Shown here piece by piece: positions 1 to 7,851 of a stretch of 33,221 nt of DNA. Origin of the DNA: an uncultured Lysobacter sp. (GTDB lineage Bacteria > Pseudomonadota > Gammaproteobacteria > Xanthomonadales > Xanthomonadaceae); assembly GCA_946480055.1 (NCBI GenBank), contig CAMLID010000033.1, positions 1-33,221 of the forward strand. Reading direction: 5' to 3'. The position numbers were made by a program, and so were the translations under genes. Position 1 is the first letter of the stretch, and each line of letters starts with the position of its first letter. Below the pieces are notes generated by a model, which was not told where the DNA came from, searched no databases, and saw only the letters and a list, made by a program, of their open reading frames with translations.

Positions 1-40
1 GGATCCTCTGAGCCGCTTCGGCCTCCGCTTTGGCCTCCTG

Positions 41-128
41 TGGGAGCGGCGTGAGCCGCGATGGGCCTCCGGCAGGTTGCGCAGGCCGATGGGCTGGCGC
101 GGTCACGGCTTACGCCGCTCCTACCCCA
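41..128. repeat. Dispersed inverted repeat (REP-like), copy A
   Basis: The left arm is at about 41-62 (GGAGCGGCGTGAGCCGCGAT) and the right arm at about 101-128 (GGCTTACGCCGCTCCTACCC). The arms are near-perfect inverted complements around a spacer of about 40 bases. The same arms recur at 23301-23393 and 26296-26504. It is intergenic, upstream of lgt. Such palindromes are known as dispersed REP-type repeats in Xanthomonadaceae and pseudomonads. Confidence 0.75.
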
Positions 129-273
129 AAGCCGTGTCGGCGGGTTAACGGCCGACGGGTCCCTGCGACGCACCGTTCCGCCGCAATCGCGGGCCGGTCG
201 GCATCGGGCGAGGCACGCGTCATTCCCCTCGGGCACAATACCGACATCCCCAACCGCCGGGCCGCTGCACCGC

Positions 274-1152
274 ATGATCTACCTGCACCAGATCGATCCG
301 ATCGCCGTCCATCTCGGCCCGTTGCAAGTGCATTGGTACGGGATCATGTACCTCATCGGCTTCGGCCTGGCCTGGTGGCTGGGTCAGCGCCGGGTGCGCG
401 CCGGGCGCCTGCCGGGCGTGAACGAACAGGCCTACGGCGATCTGCTGTTCTACGCCATGCTCGGCGTGGTGCTGGGCGGTCGCTTCGGCTACGTGTTGTT
501 CTACGCCTTCGGCGACCTGCTGCAGGACCCGCTGATGCTGTTCCGCATCTGGGAAGGCGGCATGAGCTTCCACGGCGGCCTGATCGGCGTGATGGCCGCA
601 TCGTTGTGGTGGGCGCGCAAGCACCGCCTGCGTTTCTTCGACGTGATGGATTTCGTCGCCCCGCTGGTGCCGCCGGGCCTGGGCTTCGGCCGCATCGGCA
701 ACTACATCGGCGGCGAGCTCTGGGGTAAGTTCACCGAGGCCGGCTGGGGCGTGGTCTTCCCGCGCGCGCCGGAGTTCGCCAACTGGACCACGCAACAGAT
801 TCAGAGCCAGTACGCGAGCGGCGCCCTCAATCATTTCGCCCGCCATCCTTCGCAGCTGTACCAGGCCGCGCTCGAGGGCCTGACCATGTTCGCGCTGCTG
901 TGGTGGTACTCCAGCAAGCCGCGCCCGCGTTACGCGGTGTCGGGCCTGTTCGCGCTGCTGTACGGCTGCTTCCGTTTCCTGGTCGAATTCGTACGCGTGC
1001 CCGACGCCAAGCCCGGCTACATCGCCTTCGGCTGGCTGACCATGGGCCAGCTGCTGAGCGTGCCGCTGATCCTGCTCGGCCTGTACTGGCTGTGGCGCTC
1101 GCACAGCTCGCCGACACTGCAACCGCAACCCGCCGCAGCGGCGAAGGACTGA
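274..1152 (+). CDS. lgt: Prolipoprotein diacylglyceryl transferase
   Basis: Lgt is the inner-membrane enzyme that moves a diacylglyceryl group from phosphatidylglycerol onto the lipobox cysteine of prolipoproteins, the first step of lipoprotein maturation. The 292-residue protein has several hydrophobic segments. It carries the family signature [13 protein letters not shown] at 139-151 and [11 protein letters not shown] at 95-105; H100 and R140 correspond to the essential His and Arg of the E. coli enzyme. The start [10 protein letters not shown] is the usual N-terminus in relatives. The frame stays open upstream to position 61, but that part reads through a repeat and is unlikely to be coding. 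No strong ribosome binding site is visible. thyA starts three bases after the stop, so the two are probably cotranscribed, as in many proteobacteria. The window encodes at least two lipoprotein substrates (5641-4943 and 24435-23980). Confidence 0.96.
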   Translation: MIYLHQIDPIAVHLGPLQVHWYGIMYLIGFGLAWWLGQRRVRAGRLPGVNEQAYGDLLFYAMLGVVLGGRFGYVLFYAFGDLLQDPLMLFRIWEGGMSFHGGLIGVMAASLWWARKHRLRFFDVMDFVAPLVPPGLGFGRIGNYIGGELWGKFTEAGWGVVFPRAPEFANWTTQQIQSQYASGALNHFARHPSQLYQAALEGLTMFALLWWYSSKPRPRYAVSGLFALLYGCFRFLVEFVRVPDAKPGYIAFGWLTMGQLLSVPLILLGLYWLWRSHSSPTLQPQPAAAAKD

Positions 1153-1155
1153 GCC

Positions 1156-1950
1156 ATGCGTCAGTACCTCGATCTGTTGCGCCACGTACTCGAACACGGC
1201 AGCGAAAAGTCCGACCGTACCGGCACCGGCACGCGCAGCGTGTTCGGCTGGCAGCTGCGCTTCGATCTGAACCAGGGTTTCCCGCTGGTCACGACCAAGA
1301 AGCTGCACCTGCGCTCGATCGTGCACGAGTTGCTGTGGTTCCTGCAGGGCGACACCAACATCGCCTACCTGAAGGAAAACAAGGTCGGCATCTGGGACGA
1401 ATGGGCCGACGCCGACGGCGAGCTGGGGCCGGTCTACGGCAAGCAGTGGCGACGTTGGGCCGGCGCCGACGGGGTCGAGATCGACCAGATCCGCTGGGTG
1501 GTCGACGAGATCAAGCGCAATCCCGATTCGCGCCGGCTGATCGTCAGCGCCTGGAACGTCACCGACCTGCCGCGCATGGCGCTGATGCCCTGCCACACCA
1601 TGTTCCAGTTCTACGTCGCCGACGGCAAGCTCAGCTGCCAGCTGTACCAGCGCAGCGGCGACATCTTCCTGGGCGTGCCGTTCAACATCGCCAGCTACGC
1701 CCTGCTGACCCATATGGTCGCGCAGGTTTGCGGGCTGGGCGTGGGCGACTTCGTCCACACCCTGGGGGACGCCCACCTGTACTCCAATCACTACGAGCAG
1801 GCGCGCGAGCAGTTGTCGCGCGAACCGCGCGCGCTGCCGACGCTGAAGCTCAATCCGCAGGTGAACGACATCTTCGGCTTCCGCTACGACGACATCGCGA
1901 TCGAACACTACGATCCGCTGCCGGCGATCAAGGCGCCGGTCGCGGTCTGA
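1156..1950 (+). CDS. thyA: Thymidylate synthase
   Basis: ThyA converts dUMP and 5,10-methylenetetrahydrofolate to dTMP and dihydrofolate in the cytoplasm. The protein is 264 residues, the same length as the E. coli enzyme. The nucleophile Cys146 lies in [12 protein letters not shown]. The phosphate-binding RRLIV (126-130) and the [17 protein letters not shown] block are intact. It begins three bases after lgt. The dihydrofolate it makes is recycled by FolA, which is encoded about 2.3 kb downstream on the same strand (4230-4739), although the five small genes are not one continuous unit because a strong hairpin sits at 3701-3726. Confidence 0.98.
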   Translation: MRQYLDLLRHVLEHGSEKSDRTGTGTRSVFGWQLRFDLNQGFPLVTTKKLHLRSIVHELLWFLQGDTNIAYLKENKVGIWDEWADADGELGPVYGKQWRRWAGADGVEIDQIRWVVDEIKRNPDSRRLIVSAWNVTDLPRMALMPCHTMFQFYVADGKLSCQLYQRSGDIFLGVPFNIASYALLTHMVAQVCGLGVGDFVHTLGDAHLYSNHYEQAREQLSREPRALPTLKLNPQVNDIFGFRYDDIAIEHYDPLPAIKAPVAV

Positions 1951-1975
1951 CCGAACCGCCCGGGGGGGACGGACG

Positions 1976-2524
1976 ATGAGGCGAAAGGGACGTATTACCG
2001 CTGCGTTGGCGCTGGGTCTGGCCTGCGCGATGTGCGCGACCGCGCTGATCGCGGCCGACCCGGAATCCGCGACCGCGGTCGGGCCGGCCGGCTCGATCCG
2101 TCTGCCCGCCGACATCGAGGCCGAGACGGCGATACCCGAGACCACCGGCAACGGCCAGCGCAGCGCGCATCCGCTGAGCCACACCCGCAACGGCAAGACC
2201 GCCAACGCGATGCTGCTGCAATCCTGCGTGGCCGCACCGCCGGACCTGCGCTCGGAAAAGAACCTGGAAATCCTGATGAGCGGGCTGGCGGTGATGCAGC
2301 GCCAGACGTTGGGTAAGGTCAACGGCTGGGTGACGCTGGGCGTGCGGCGCGGCTATCGCATGGATTCGGTCCGCGACGCCAGCCAGGCCACGACGATGTG
2401 GATGGTACCCATGGGCGAGAAGATGGCCGTGCTGCGCTTCGAGCGCCCGGTCGGCTTCGCGCTGGACGACGACATGATCAAAGCGATCGAGAGGATCGAT
2501 TTCCGATGCGGCTCAACTCCCTGA
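1976..2524 (+). CDS. Exported hypothetical protein with two mature cysteines
   Basis: I do not recognise a family. The 182-residue product starts with RRK and a hydrophobic segment (about residues 8-27), a likely Sec signal peptide ending near IAADPE. The mature part has exactly two cysteines, C84 (LLQSCVAAP) and C178 (DFRCGSTP, four residues from the end), which suggests a disulfide across most of the chain in the periplasm. A G-rich ribosome binding site (CGGGGGGGACGG) precedes the ATG. It follows thyA by 25 bases and overlaps the next gene by 19 bases, so it is probably translationally coupled to it. It resembles its two neighbours in length and in having two cysteines, but unlike them I cannot align it to either by eye. 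Confidence 0.8.
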   Translation: MRRKGRITAALALGLACAMCATALIAADPESATAVGPAGSIRLPADIEAETAIPETTGNGQRSAHPLSHTRNGKTANAMLLQSCVAAPPDLRSEKNLEILMSGLAVMQRQTLGKVNGWVTLGVRRGYRMDSVRDASQATTMWMVPMGEKMAVLRFERPVGFALDDDMIKAIERIDFRCGSTP

Positions 2525-3051
2525 CCCGGCCCGCGTTCGCGGCCTTGCTTGCGGCGGCCCTGTGGCTGCCGGCCCCGATCCTGCACGCCGCCGACAGCGC
2601 CGATGAACGCGCCTTGGCCGCGAGCGCCTACGACCGGGTCAAGCCGATGCTGCGCGAGATGGCCAAGAAGGCCTACGTGGAAGGCTTGGCCAGCGGCGAC
2701 GCGACCGCGTTCGCGGGCTGCGAGGCCGCGTCCACGCAACTGCGCGCAGAACTCGAACGCGACACCATGCCGGTGGTGCTGGAACTGTTCTTCAGCGCCG
2801 AGATGCGGCAACGCATGGAGAACATCATGGTCGACGTCTACGACGCCGATCAGCTGCGCATCACCGCCGCCGGCGGCGACCCGCCGACCCGTCCGGAGCA
2901 GTCGGCCAAGCTCGCCAGCTCGTTCCAGGAACTCAGCGTGGATTTCCAGCAGCGCCTGGCCAAGGACAGCCGCATCACCGCCGCGCTCGTCAAGGCGATA
3001 CAGAACGCGACCGCGCGGGTGGAACAATGCCGCGCCGAGCAGGGCGGTTGA
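2506..3051 (+). CDS. Exported hypothetical protein, DUF2059-like paralogue 1
   Basis: The 181-residue protein has a clear signal peptide (MRLNSLTRPAFAALLAAALW, cleavage near LHA-AD at about 28). The rest is helical and charged. Its two mature cysteines are C72 and C175. From C72 it aligns without gaps for about 57 residues with the next protein: FFSAEMRQRMENIM matches YFHSPELKTEIIAAM, and DADQL matches TEADL. I therefore read the two as tandem paralogues. The ATG at 2506 was chosen because the signal peptide begins there; the frame is open further upstream inside the preceding gene. Its function is unknown. A periplasmic location is inferred. Confidence 0.82.
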   Translation: MRLNSLTRPAFAALLAAALWLPAPILHAADSADERALAASAYDRVKPMLREMAKKAYVEGLASGDATAFAGCEAASTQLRAELERDTMPVVLELFFSAEMRQRMENIMVDVYDADQLRITAAGGDPPTRPEQSAKLASSFQELSVDFQQRLAKDSRITAALVKAIQNATARVEQCRAEQGG

Positions 3052-3128
3052 GCAAACGAATACCGGGGGACGGCGGGCTCGCGGTCGCGCCGTCGCAACA
3101 GATCGCAATCACCACAAGGGGAAGGGAC

Positions 3129-3677
3129 GTGTCGAACAAGGGAATTCTGTCTGCCGGCGCGCTGGCGCTGGCCATCGTGCTGGGTATGAGCAGCGCGCAA
3201 GCGGCGACGCCGACGAAATACGACGCCGCGCTGGAACGCTATTACGCGATGACCTACGGCCACCAGATCGACCAGCTCAGCATCGACGAGTTGTCGGAGA
3301 AGTTCCGCGAAGGCGCCATGTCCAAGCCCGAGGCCAAGAGCTGCCCGGCGCTGGGCAAGGCCATCGACGACTTCTCCAAGAACGAGTTCCGCAAGGCCAT
3401 CACCGACTACTTCCATTCGCCGGAGCTCAAGACCGAGATCATCGCCGCGATGCGCAAGCGCCTGACCGAGGCCGACTTGAACGCGTACCTGGCCTTCGTC
3501 GACACGCCGGCCGGCAAGGCCTACCTGGAGCACAGCCAGGCGTCGAATGTCGAAGTCGAGAAGGCGATCAACGACATGACCGAGAAGATGGACCAGTCGC
3601 CGGCGTTCAAGACCATGATGACCGACATGGTGAGCAAGCTGGTGCCGGTGATGATGACCTGCAGCAGCAAGAAGTAA
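3129..3677 (+). CDS. Exported DUF2059-family protein, paralogue 2
   Basis: The start is GTG at 3129, chosen because a signal peptide follows at once (residues 1-25, cleavage AQA-ATP) and a strong purine ribosome binding site (AAGGGGAAGGGA) lies just upstream. The product is 182 residues. The segment around residues 114-135 (TEADLNAYLAFVDTPAGKAY) matches the C-terminal pattern of DUF2059 proteins, where an acidic turn precedes an aromatic-rich helix and a P-x-G-K motif. The mature cysteines C72 and C178 sit almost exactly where paralogue 1 has C72 and C175. The family has no established biochemical role. A 77-base gap separates it from the previous gene, so it may also have its own promoter. 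Confidence 0.85.
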   Translation: MSNKGILSAGALALAIVLGMSSAQAATPTKYDAALERYYAMTYGHQIDQLSIDELSEKFREGAMSKPEAKSCPALGKAIDDFSKNEFRKAITDYFHSPELKTEIIAAMRKRLTEADLNAYLAFVDTPAGKAYLEHSQASNVEVEKAINDMTEKMDQSPAFKTMMTDMVSKLVPVMMTCSSKK

Positions 3678-3700
3678 GCCGGCGCCATCGAGGCGTCGAG

Positions 3701-3726
3701 CGCAGCCGTCGGTAGCGACGGCTGCG
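3701..3726 (+). terminator. Perfect 11-bp hairpin after the exported-protein cluster
   Basis: CGCAGCCGTCG and CGACGGCTGCG pair perfectly around a GTAG loop, 23 bases after the stop codon at 3677. No T-tract follows, so it is not a canonical intrinsic terminator. It may stabilise the 3' end of the mRNA or act with Rho. Confidence 0.5.
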
Positions 3727-3795
3727 CGCACCGGCCGCAGGACGGCGGCCCGTTCCGGCGTAGGATGCGCAAGCGTTCGCGGGCGAGGTGGATGG

Positions 3796-4233
3796 ATGAA
3801 TCCGATAGCGAGATGGCATAACGCGGTCGAGGACGCATGCGCGCGTCGCGCCGACCTGGGCCTGCTGATCCTGCGCGTCGCCATCGGCGCGCATCTGATG
3901 ATCATGACCCAGGACAACGTGTTCTCGTGGGCGCGCATGCTCGAGTTCCGCGACTTCATGGTCCACCACGGCTTCGCGTTTCCGTTGTTCTGCGCGGTGC
4001 TGTCGGTGATCGGCCAGTTCTTCGGCGGCCTGGCCCTGGTGCTGGGTCTGTGCACGCGCTTCGCCGGGCTGGTGGTGGCGCTCAACTTCATCGTCGCGGT
4101 GTGGATGGTCGATTCCAAACTGCCGTATCCCGGCGCGTTCCCGGCGTTGGCGCTGGTCGCGGTCGGGCTGTGCCTGATGTTCACCGGCGCCGGCCGTTAC
4201 TCGCTGGACCGTGTCTGGCGCAAGCGGCCATGA
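3796..4233 (+). CDS. DoxX-family inner-membrane protein
   Basis: The 145-residue protein has four hydrophobic segments (about 22-40, 60-82, 86-106 and 113-131), the layout of the DoxX/DoxD group. The second and third hold the typical G-rich run (GQFFGGLALVLGLCTRFAGL). Family members are linked to membrane redox processes and oxidative stress, but the substrate is unclear. A GAGGTG ribosome binding site lies five bases before the ATG; another ATG four bases upstream is out of frame. Its stop overlaps the folA start (ATGA), so folA translation is probably coupled to it. It could equally be called a generic quinone-oxidoreductase-like membrane subunit. Confidence 0.85.
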   Translation: MNPIARWHNAVEDACARRADLGLLILRVAIGAHLMIMTQDNVFSWARMLEFRDFMVHHGFAFPLFCAVLSVIGQFFGGLALVLGLCTRFAGLVVALNFIVAVWMVDSKLPYPGAFPALALVAVGLCLMFTGAGRYSLDRVWRKRP

Positions 4234-4739
4234 CGCGGTTGTCCCTGATCGCGGCCTTGGACCGCGACCGCGGCATCGGCCGCGGCAACGAACTGCCGTG
4301 GCGCTTGCCGGACGACCTCAAGCGCTTCAAGGCGCTGACCCTGGGCAAGCCGGTGCTGATGGGGCGCAAGACCGCGCAGTCGCTGGGCCGCGCCCTGCCG
4401 GGCCGGCGTAATCTGGTGCTGACGCGTTCGGGCGAAGTGCCGTACGCGGGCATGCAGGCGGTGGCCTCGGTCGAGGCCGCGCTTGCGATCGCCGTCGAAG
4501 ACGCGGCGCCGGAGCTGTGCGTGATCGGCGGCGGCGAGATCTACGCGCTGTGCCTGCCGGCCGCGACCCACATGCACCTGACCTACGTCGACACCGCGGT
4601 CGCGGACGCCGATGCGCACTTCCCTCGTTTCGACGCCGAGGAATGGCGGGTGACCGCGCGCGAACGTCACGGCGCCGACGATCGCCATGCGTTCGAGTTC
4701 GAGTTCGTCGACTACGTGCGCCTGGGCATGGACGCCTGA
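4230..4739 (+). CDS. folA: Dihydrofolate reductase
   Basis: FolA reduces dihydrofolate to tetrahydrofolate with NADPH, replenishing the cofactor that ThyA oxidises. The protein is 169 residues. The N-terminal GRGNELPWRLPDDLKRF contains the proton-relay acid D29 (equivalent to Asp27 in E. coli). GKPVLMGRKTAQSLGR and LPGRRNLVLTR form the NADPH-binding segments, and VIGGGEIYAL is the conserved glycine turn. The ATG lies inside the stop of the DoxX gene (4-base overlap). It converges on the operon ending with apaH and the DUF1287 gene. In E. coli folA also lies beside apaH, so this neighbourhood is conserved. Confidence 0.96.
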   Translation: MTRLSLIAALDRDRGIGRGNELPWRLPDDLKRFKALTLGKPVLMGRKTAQSLGRALPGRRNLVLTRSGEVPYAGMQAVASVEAALAIAVEDAAPELCVIGGGEIYALCLPAATHMHLTYVDTAVADADAHFPRFDAEEWRVTARERHGADDRHAFEFEFVDYVRLGMDA

Positions 4740-4772
4740 GGCGTATCGCCGCCGCGCAGCAGCTGTCGAATC

Positions 4773-4854
4773 GTAGGATGCGGTGAGCCGCAGGCGAACC
4801 GCATCGTCGCGCAGATTGTGAGAGTGCGATGGTGCGGTTATCACCGCACCCTAC
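4773..4854. repeat. REP-like palindrome, GTAGGATGCGGTGA family
   Basis: The left arm GTAGGATGCGGTGA (4773-4786) and the right arm TCACCGCACCCTAC (4841-4854) are inverted complements with one mismatch. The interior repeats GCGAACCGCATC and GATGGTGCGGTT. It lies in the convergent gap between folA and the DUF1287 gene. It is a different sequence family from the GTAGGAGCGGCGTGAGCC repeat. No rho-independent T-tract is present; a role in 3'-end protection is plausible. Confidence 0.7.
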
Positions 4855-4942
4855 GACGATCGCAGGGGTAGTTGAGCGTGGCTGCTCCACCCGCATCGTC
4901 GCGCGAAGTCGGAAACGACGACGCTGCGCTCGCCGCCGCAGC

Positions 4943-5641
4943 CTACGGCGTGCTCGCGACCGCGCGACCCAGCACCGGCCGGTAATGCCCGGTGATCGGA
5001 TAGTCGAACAGCAGGTCGCCTTCCTCGGTGCCGCGCGCGATGTTGTGCAGGATCAACGGATCGCCATCCCAGGCCTTGCGGTCGGAGACGATGCCGATAT
5101 GCGGGGTGCCGCCGCCCAGGTCCCAGGTAACCAGGTCGCCGGGGCGATAGTCGGCGCCGCGCTCGCTGATCGGCTGCTGCCAGCCCTGGCGTTCGAACCA
5201 GCGCCGCAGGTTGGGCACGCGGCGGTGGTCGATGCTGCGATCGGTGCCGCGTGCGCCCCAGTTGCCGGGGTAACGGGCGAAATTGGCGCGCATGTCTTCG
5301 TGCAAGACGCGCTGCAGGTCCAGGCCCTGGGTGCGCAGCGCGCGGATCACCACGTCGGTGCAGACGCCGCGGTCGGCGGCGACGTCGCCGCCGGGGTAGG
5401 CCAGGCGCACATAGGTCGGATCGTAGTAGCGGACCACGCCGACCTGGGCGCGCGCCGCGCGCACCAGCGGGTGCGCGGGCGTGGGCGCAGCCGGCGTCGA
5501 TGGGGTTCGGCCGGCATCGGCAGTCGCCGACGGGGCCGGCGGCTGCGCGGCGGGCTGCGGATCGGCGCAGCCCGCGCACAGGCCCGCGGCCAGCAATGCG
5601 GCGGCCGCACCACGCAACACGGTTGCCGCTGCGGGGCTCAC
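4943..5641 (-). CDS. DUF1287 (YijF-like) probable lipoprotein
   Basis: The 232-residue protein starts at GTG 5641, overlapping the apaH stop as GTGA. Residues 1-25 form a lipoprotein-type signal (AALLAAGLCAGC, predicted acylated C25), followed by a linker of Pro, Ala and Thr to about residue 56. The rest matches the DUF1287 pattern: VGVVRYYDPTYVRLAYP, GVCTDVVIRALR, DHRRVPNL, DYRPGDLVTWDL and HIGIVSD. C94 at a helix start with H181 in HIGIV resembles the NlpC/P60 papain-like Cys-His arrangement, so a cell-wall peptidase or amidase is possible; that is inference from layout. An alternative GTG lies seven codons in. No strong ribosome binding site is seen, so translation probably depends on apaH. 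Confidence 0.86.
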   Translation of the reverse strand: MSPAAATVLRGAAAALLAAGLCAGCADPQPAAQPPAPSATADAGRTPSTPAAPTPAHPLVRAARAQVGVVRYYDPTYVRLAYPGGDVAADRGVCTDVVIRALRTQGLDLQRVLHEDMRANFARYPGNWGARGTDRSIDHRRVPNLRRWFERQGWQQPISERGADYRPGDLVTWDLGGGTPHIGIVSDRKAWDGDPLILHNIARGTEEGDLLFDYPITGHYRPVLGRAVASTP

Positions 5642-6510
5642 GCGGTCGGTCGCGGCGGGCGATGCGGTCGTGGTTTGGGCGGGTTCGCCGGTACGTCGCG
5701 GCCCGGCACCTGGACGATGCGCAGCTCGTCGGTGTCCAACTGCAGCGCGGTGAGCTTGCCGCCCCAGACCGCGCCGGTGTCGATCGCGTGCACGCCGTGG
5801 CCGATGAACAGCCCCAGCGTCGACCAGTGGCCGCAGACGATCTTGAGGTCGCGCTCGGCTCGGCCCGGCACTTCGTACCAGGGGTACAGACCGACCGGCT
5901 GGGTGCCCGGGCTGCCCTTGTCCTCGAACGCGATGCGGCCGCGCGGGGTGCAATAGCGCAGGCGGGTGAAGATGTTGATGATCGCGCGGTGGCGGTCGAT
6001 GCCGGCCAGCTTGGGGTTCCAGGCCGGGCGGTCGCCGTACATGTTCTTGAGCAGGCGCGGGTACTGATCGCTGCGCAGGCGTTCCTCGATCTCGCGCGCG
6101 TGGCGCTCGGCGAGCTGAGTGGTCCACTTCGGCGCCAGGCCGGCGTGCACCATCATCCAGCCCAGCTTGCGGTCGGAGTGGACCAGCTTCTGGCCGCGCA
6201 GCCAGCCCAGCAGTTCGTCGCGGTCTTCGGCCAGGACGATGCGCTGCAGGTCGGGATTGACCTTGCGCTGCTCTTCCTCGCGGCGTTCGCCGATGGCCAG
6301 CAGCGACAGGTCGTGGTTGCCCAGTACGACCACGCTGTTGGCGCGCAGGGAATGCACCAGACGCAGGGTCTCCAGCGATTGGCCGCCGCGGTTGACCAGG
6401 TCGCCGCAGAACCACAGCTGGTCGCGGGCGGAATCGAAATTGATCCGCTCCAGCAAACGCTGAGTGGGGTCGTAGCAGCCTTGCAGGTCGCCGATGGCCC
6501 AGACGCTCAT
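5638..6510 (-). CDS. apaH: Bis(5'-nucleosyl)-tetraphosphatase, symmetrical
   Basis: ApaH splits diadenosine tetraphosphate into two ADP, and in enterobacteria also removes Np4 caps from RNA. The 290-residue protein has the calcineurin-type metallophosphatase motifs in order: GDLQG (D8), GDLVNRGG (D37, N40, R41), GNHD (N65-H66-D67), VHAGLAP and GHWS near residue 230. The C-terminus carries a basic, proline-rich tail (NPPKPRPHRPPRPTA) with no obvious counterpart in E. coli. It lies 19 bases after apaG, the conserved order, and ends in a GTGA overlap with the DUF1287 gene. Confidence 0.96.
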   Translation of the reverse strand: MSVWAIGDLQGCYDPTQRLLERINFDSARDQLWFCGDLVNRGGQSLETLRLVHSLRANSVVVLGNHDLSLLAIGERREEEQRKVNPDLQRIVLAEDRDELLGWLRGQKLVHSDRKLGWMMVHAGLAPKWTTQLAERHAREIEERLRSDQYPRLLKNMYGDRPAWNPKLAGIDRHRAIINIFTRLRYCTPRGRIAFEDKGSPGTQPVGLYPWYEVPGRAERDLKIVCGHWSTLGLFIGHGVHAIDTGAVWGGKLTALQLDTDELRIVQVPGRDVPANPPKPRPHRPPRPTA

Positions 6511-6529
6511 ATCCGAATCGTTCCGTGCG

Positions 6530-6913
6530 TCAGTGCAGGGTGCGCGGCACGGTCAGGGTGAAGGCCGGTATCGGCGCTTCGAAGCGGGTGCCGTCGTCGG
6601 CGACCATCGCATAACTCCCCTCCATCGTGCCCAGGCTGGTTTCCAGCACGGCGCCGGAGGTGTACTCGAAGTCCTCGCCCGGCCGCAGCCACGGTTGCTC
6701 GCCGACCACGCCTTCGCCCTCGACCTCCTGGACCTTGCCGTTGGCGTCGGTGATGACCCAGTGGCGCGAGACCAGGCGCGCGGGCACGCGCCCGGCGTTG
6801 CGGATGTTGATGGTGTAGGCAAAGACGTAGCGGTCCTGCTCCGGCTCGGACTGATCGTCGAGGTAGCGGGTCGCGACGGCGATGTCGAAAGCGTAGTCGT
6901 GGCGGTGTTCCAT
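6530..6913 (-). CDS. apaG: ApaG protein (DUF525)
   Basis: The 127-residue protein matches the ApaG/DUF525 beta-sandwich family. Visible motifs are [40 protein letters not shown] and [11 protein letters not shown]; the GEGVVG turn is the conserved glycine motif. ApaG is associated with polyphosphate or nucleotide binding, and mutants in enterobacteria show cobalt and magnesium phenotypes, but no enzyme activity is agreed. The start [10 protein letters not shown] gives the usual family length; the upstream sequence lacks a good ribosome binding site. The 110-base gap after ksgA is the largest inside this operon, so an internal promoter there is possible. Confidence 0.95.
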   Translation of the reverse strand: MEHRHDYAFDIAVATRYLDDQSEPEQDRYVFAYTINIRNAGRVPARLVSRHWVITDANGKVQEVEGEGVVGEQPWLRPGEDFEYTSGAVLETSLGTMEGSYAMVADDGTRFEAPIPAFTLTVPRTLH

Positions 6914-7023
6914 GCCGGCAGTGTAAGCAAAGCGGGCATGAAGCGGGAATGAGCATTGCCGCGATCGCGCGCTCGACCGCCACGCGGGCGCGCCGGCGCA
7001 CCTCGACGGCGTCACGGCGCGCG

Positions 7024-7851
7024 TCAGTTTTCCGGCGCCAGGTCCTTGAGCGAATTGGCCAGGCGCACGAAATCTGCGACCTCGATCTGCTCGGCGCGTG
7101 CGTCCGGGCGCACGCCGGCGGCCTCGATCGCGGCCGCGTCGCAGATCTGCGAGAGCGCGTTGCGCAGGGTTTTGCGGCGCTGGCCGAAGGCGTCGCGCAC
7201 CACCCGCGCGAAACGCGCGTGGTCGTCGATGCCGATGCTGTCGGGCGCGCGCGGCACCAGCCGGACCACGGCCGAGTCCACCTTCGGCGGCGGCCGGAAT
7301 GCGTGCGGCGGCACGTCGAACAGCGCGGTGACGTGGCAATAGGCCTGCAACATCACTCCGAGCCGGCCGTAGACCTTGCTGCCGGGGCCGGCGGCCATGC
7401 GGTCGACCACTTCCTTCTGCAGCATGAAATGCATGTCGACGATCGCCTCGGCGTGCTCCAGGGCATGGAACAGGATTGGCGAGGACAGGTTGTAGGGCAG
7501 GTTGCCGACCAGGCGGATCGGGCCGCCGTTGTGGGCGAGCGCGCCGAAGTCGACGGTGAGCACGTCGCGATGGATGATCTCGAGCGTGCCGTGGGCGCGT
7601 GCGCCCTCGGTGAGCGGGAAGATCAGGTCGCGGTCGAACTCGATCACGGTCAGTTCGCCGTGGCGGTCCAGCAGCGGGTAGGTGATCGCGCCCTGGCCGG
7701 GGCCGATCTCGACCAGGCGGTCGCCGGGCTGCGGGTCCACCGCCTGCACGATCATCGCGATGATGCCGCTGTCGTGTAGGAAGTGCTGGCCGAGATGCTT
7801 CTTGGCGTCGGCGGTGAAGCCCTTGGCGTGGGACTTGGCGGTGCCGGTCAT
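7024..7851 (-). CDS. ksgA: 16S rRNA dimethyladenosine transferase
   Basis: KsgA (RsmA) adds four methyl groups to the two adjacent adenosines (A1518 and A1519) in helix 45 of 16S rRNA, a late step of 30S assembly. The 275-residue protein shows [11 protein letters not shown] near the N-terminus, the SAM-binding [11 protein letters not shown] (47-57) and the catalytic NLPYN (117-121). The C-terminal helical domain with [12 protein letters not shown] is intact. The ATG overlaps the pdxA stop (ATGA), so the two are translationally coupled. The gene symbol rsmA is a synonym. Confidence 0.97.
   Translation of the reverse strand: MTGTAKSHAKGFTADAKKHLGQHFLHDSGIIAMIVQAVDPQPGDRLVEIGPGQGAITYPLLDRHGELTVIEFDRDLIFPLTEGARAHGTLEIIHRDVLTVDFGALAHNGGPIRLVGNLPYNLSSPILFHALEHAEAIVDMHFMLQKEVVDRMAAGPGSKVYGRLGVMLQAYCHVTALFDVPPHAFRPPPKVDSAVVRLVPRAPDSIGIDDHARFARVVRDAFGQRRKTLRNALSQICDAAAIEAAGVRPDARAEQIEVADFVRLANSLKDLAPEN

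Noticed and set aside
30..273. N-terminal extension of Lgt or a separate small gene upstream
   Set aside because: The frames run through the dispersed repeat, and the family start MIYLHQIDP is at 274.
220..2322. A 700-codon open frame on the minus strand across lgt and thyA
   Set aside because: It is an antisense shadow of two certain genes. High GC leaves the opposite strand free of stops, and the translation is Ala/Arg/Gln-rich with no domain.
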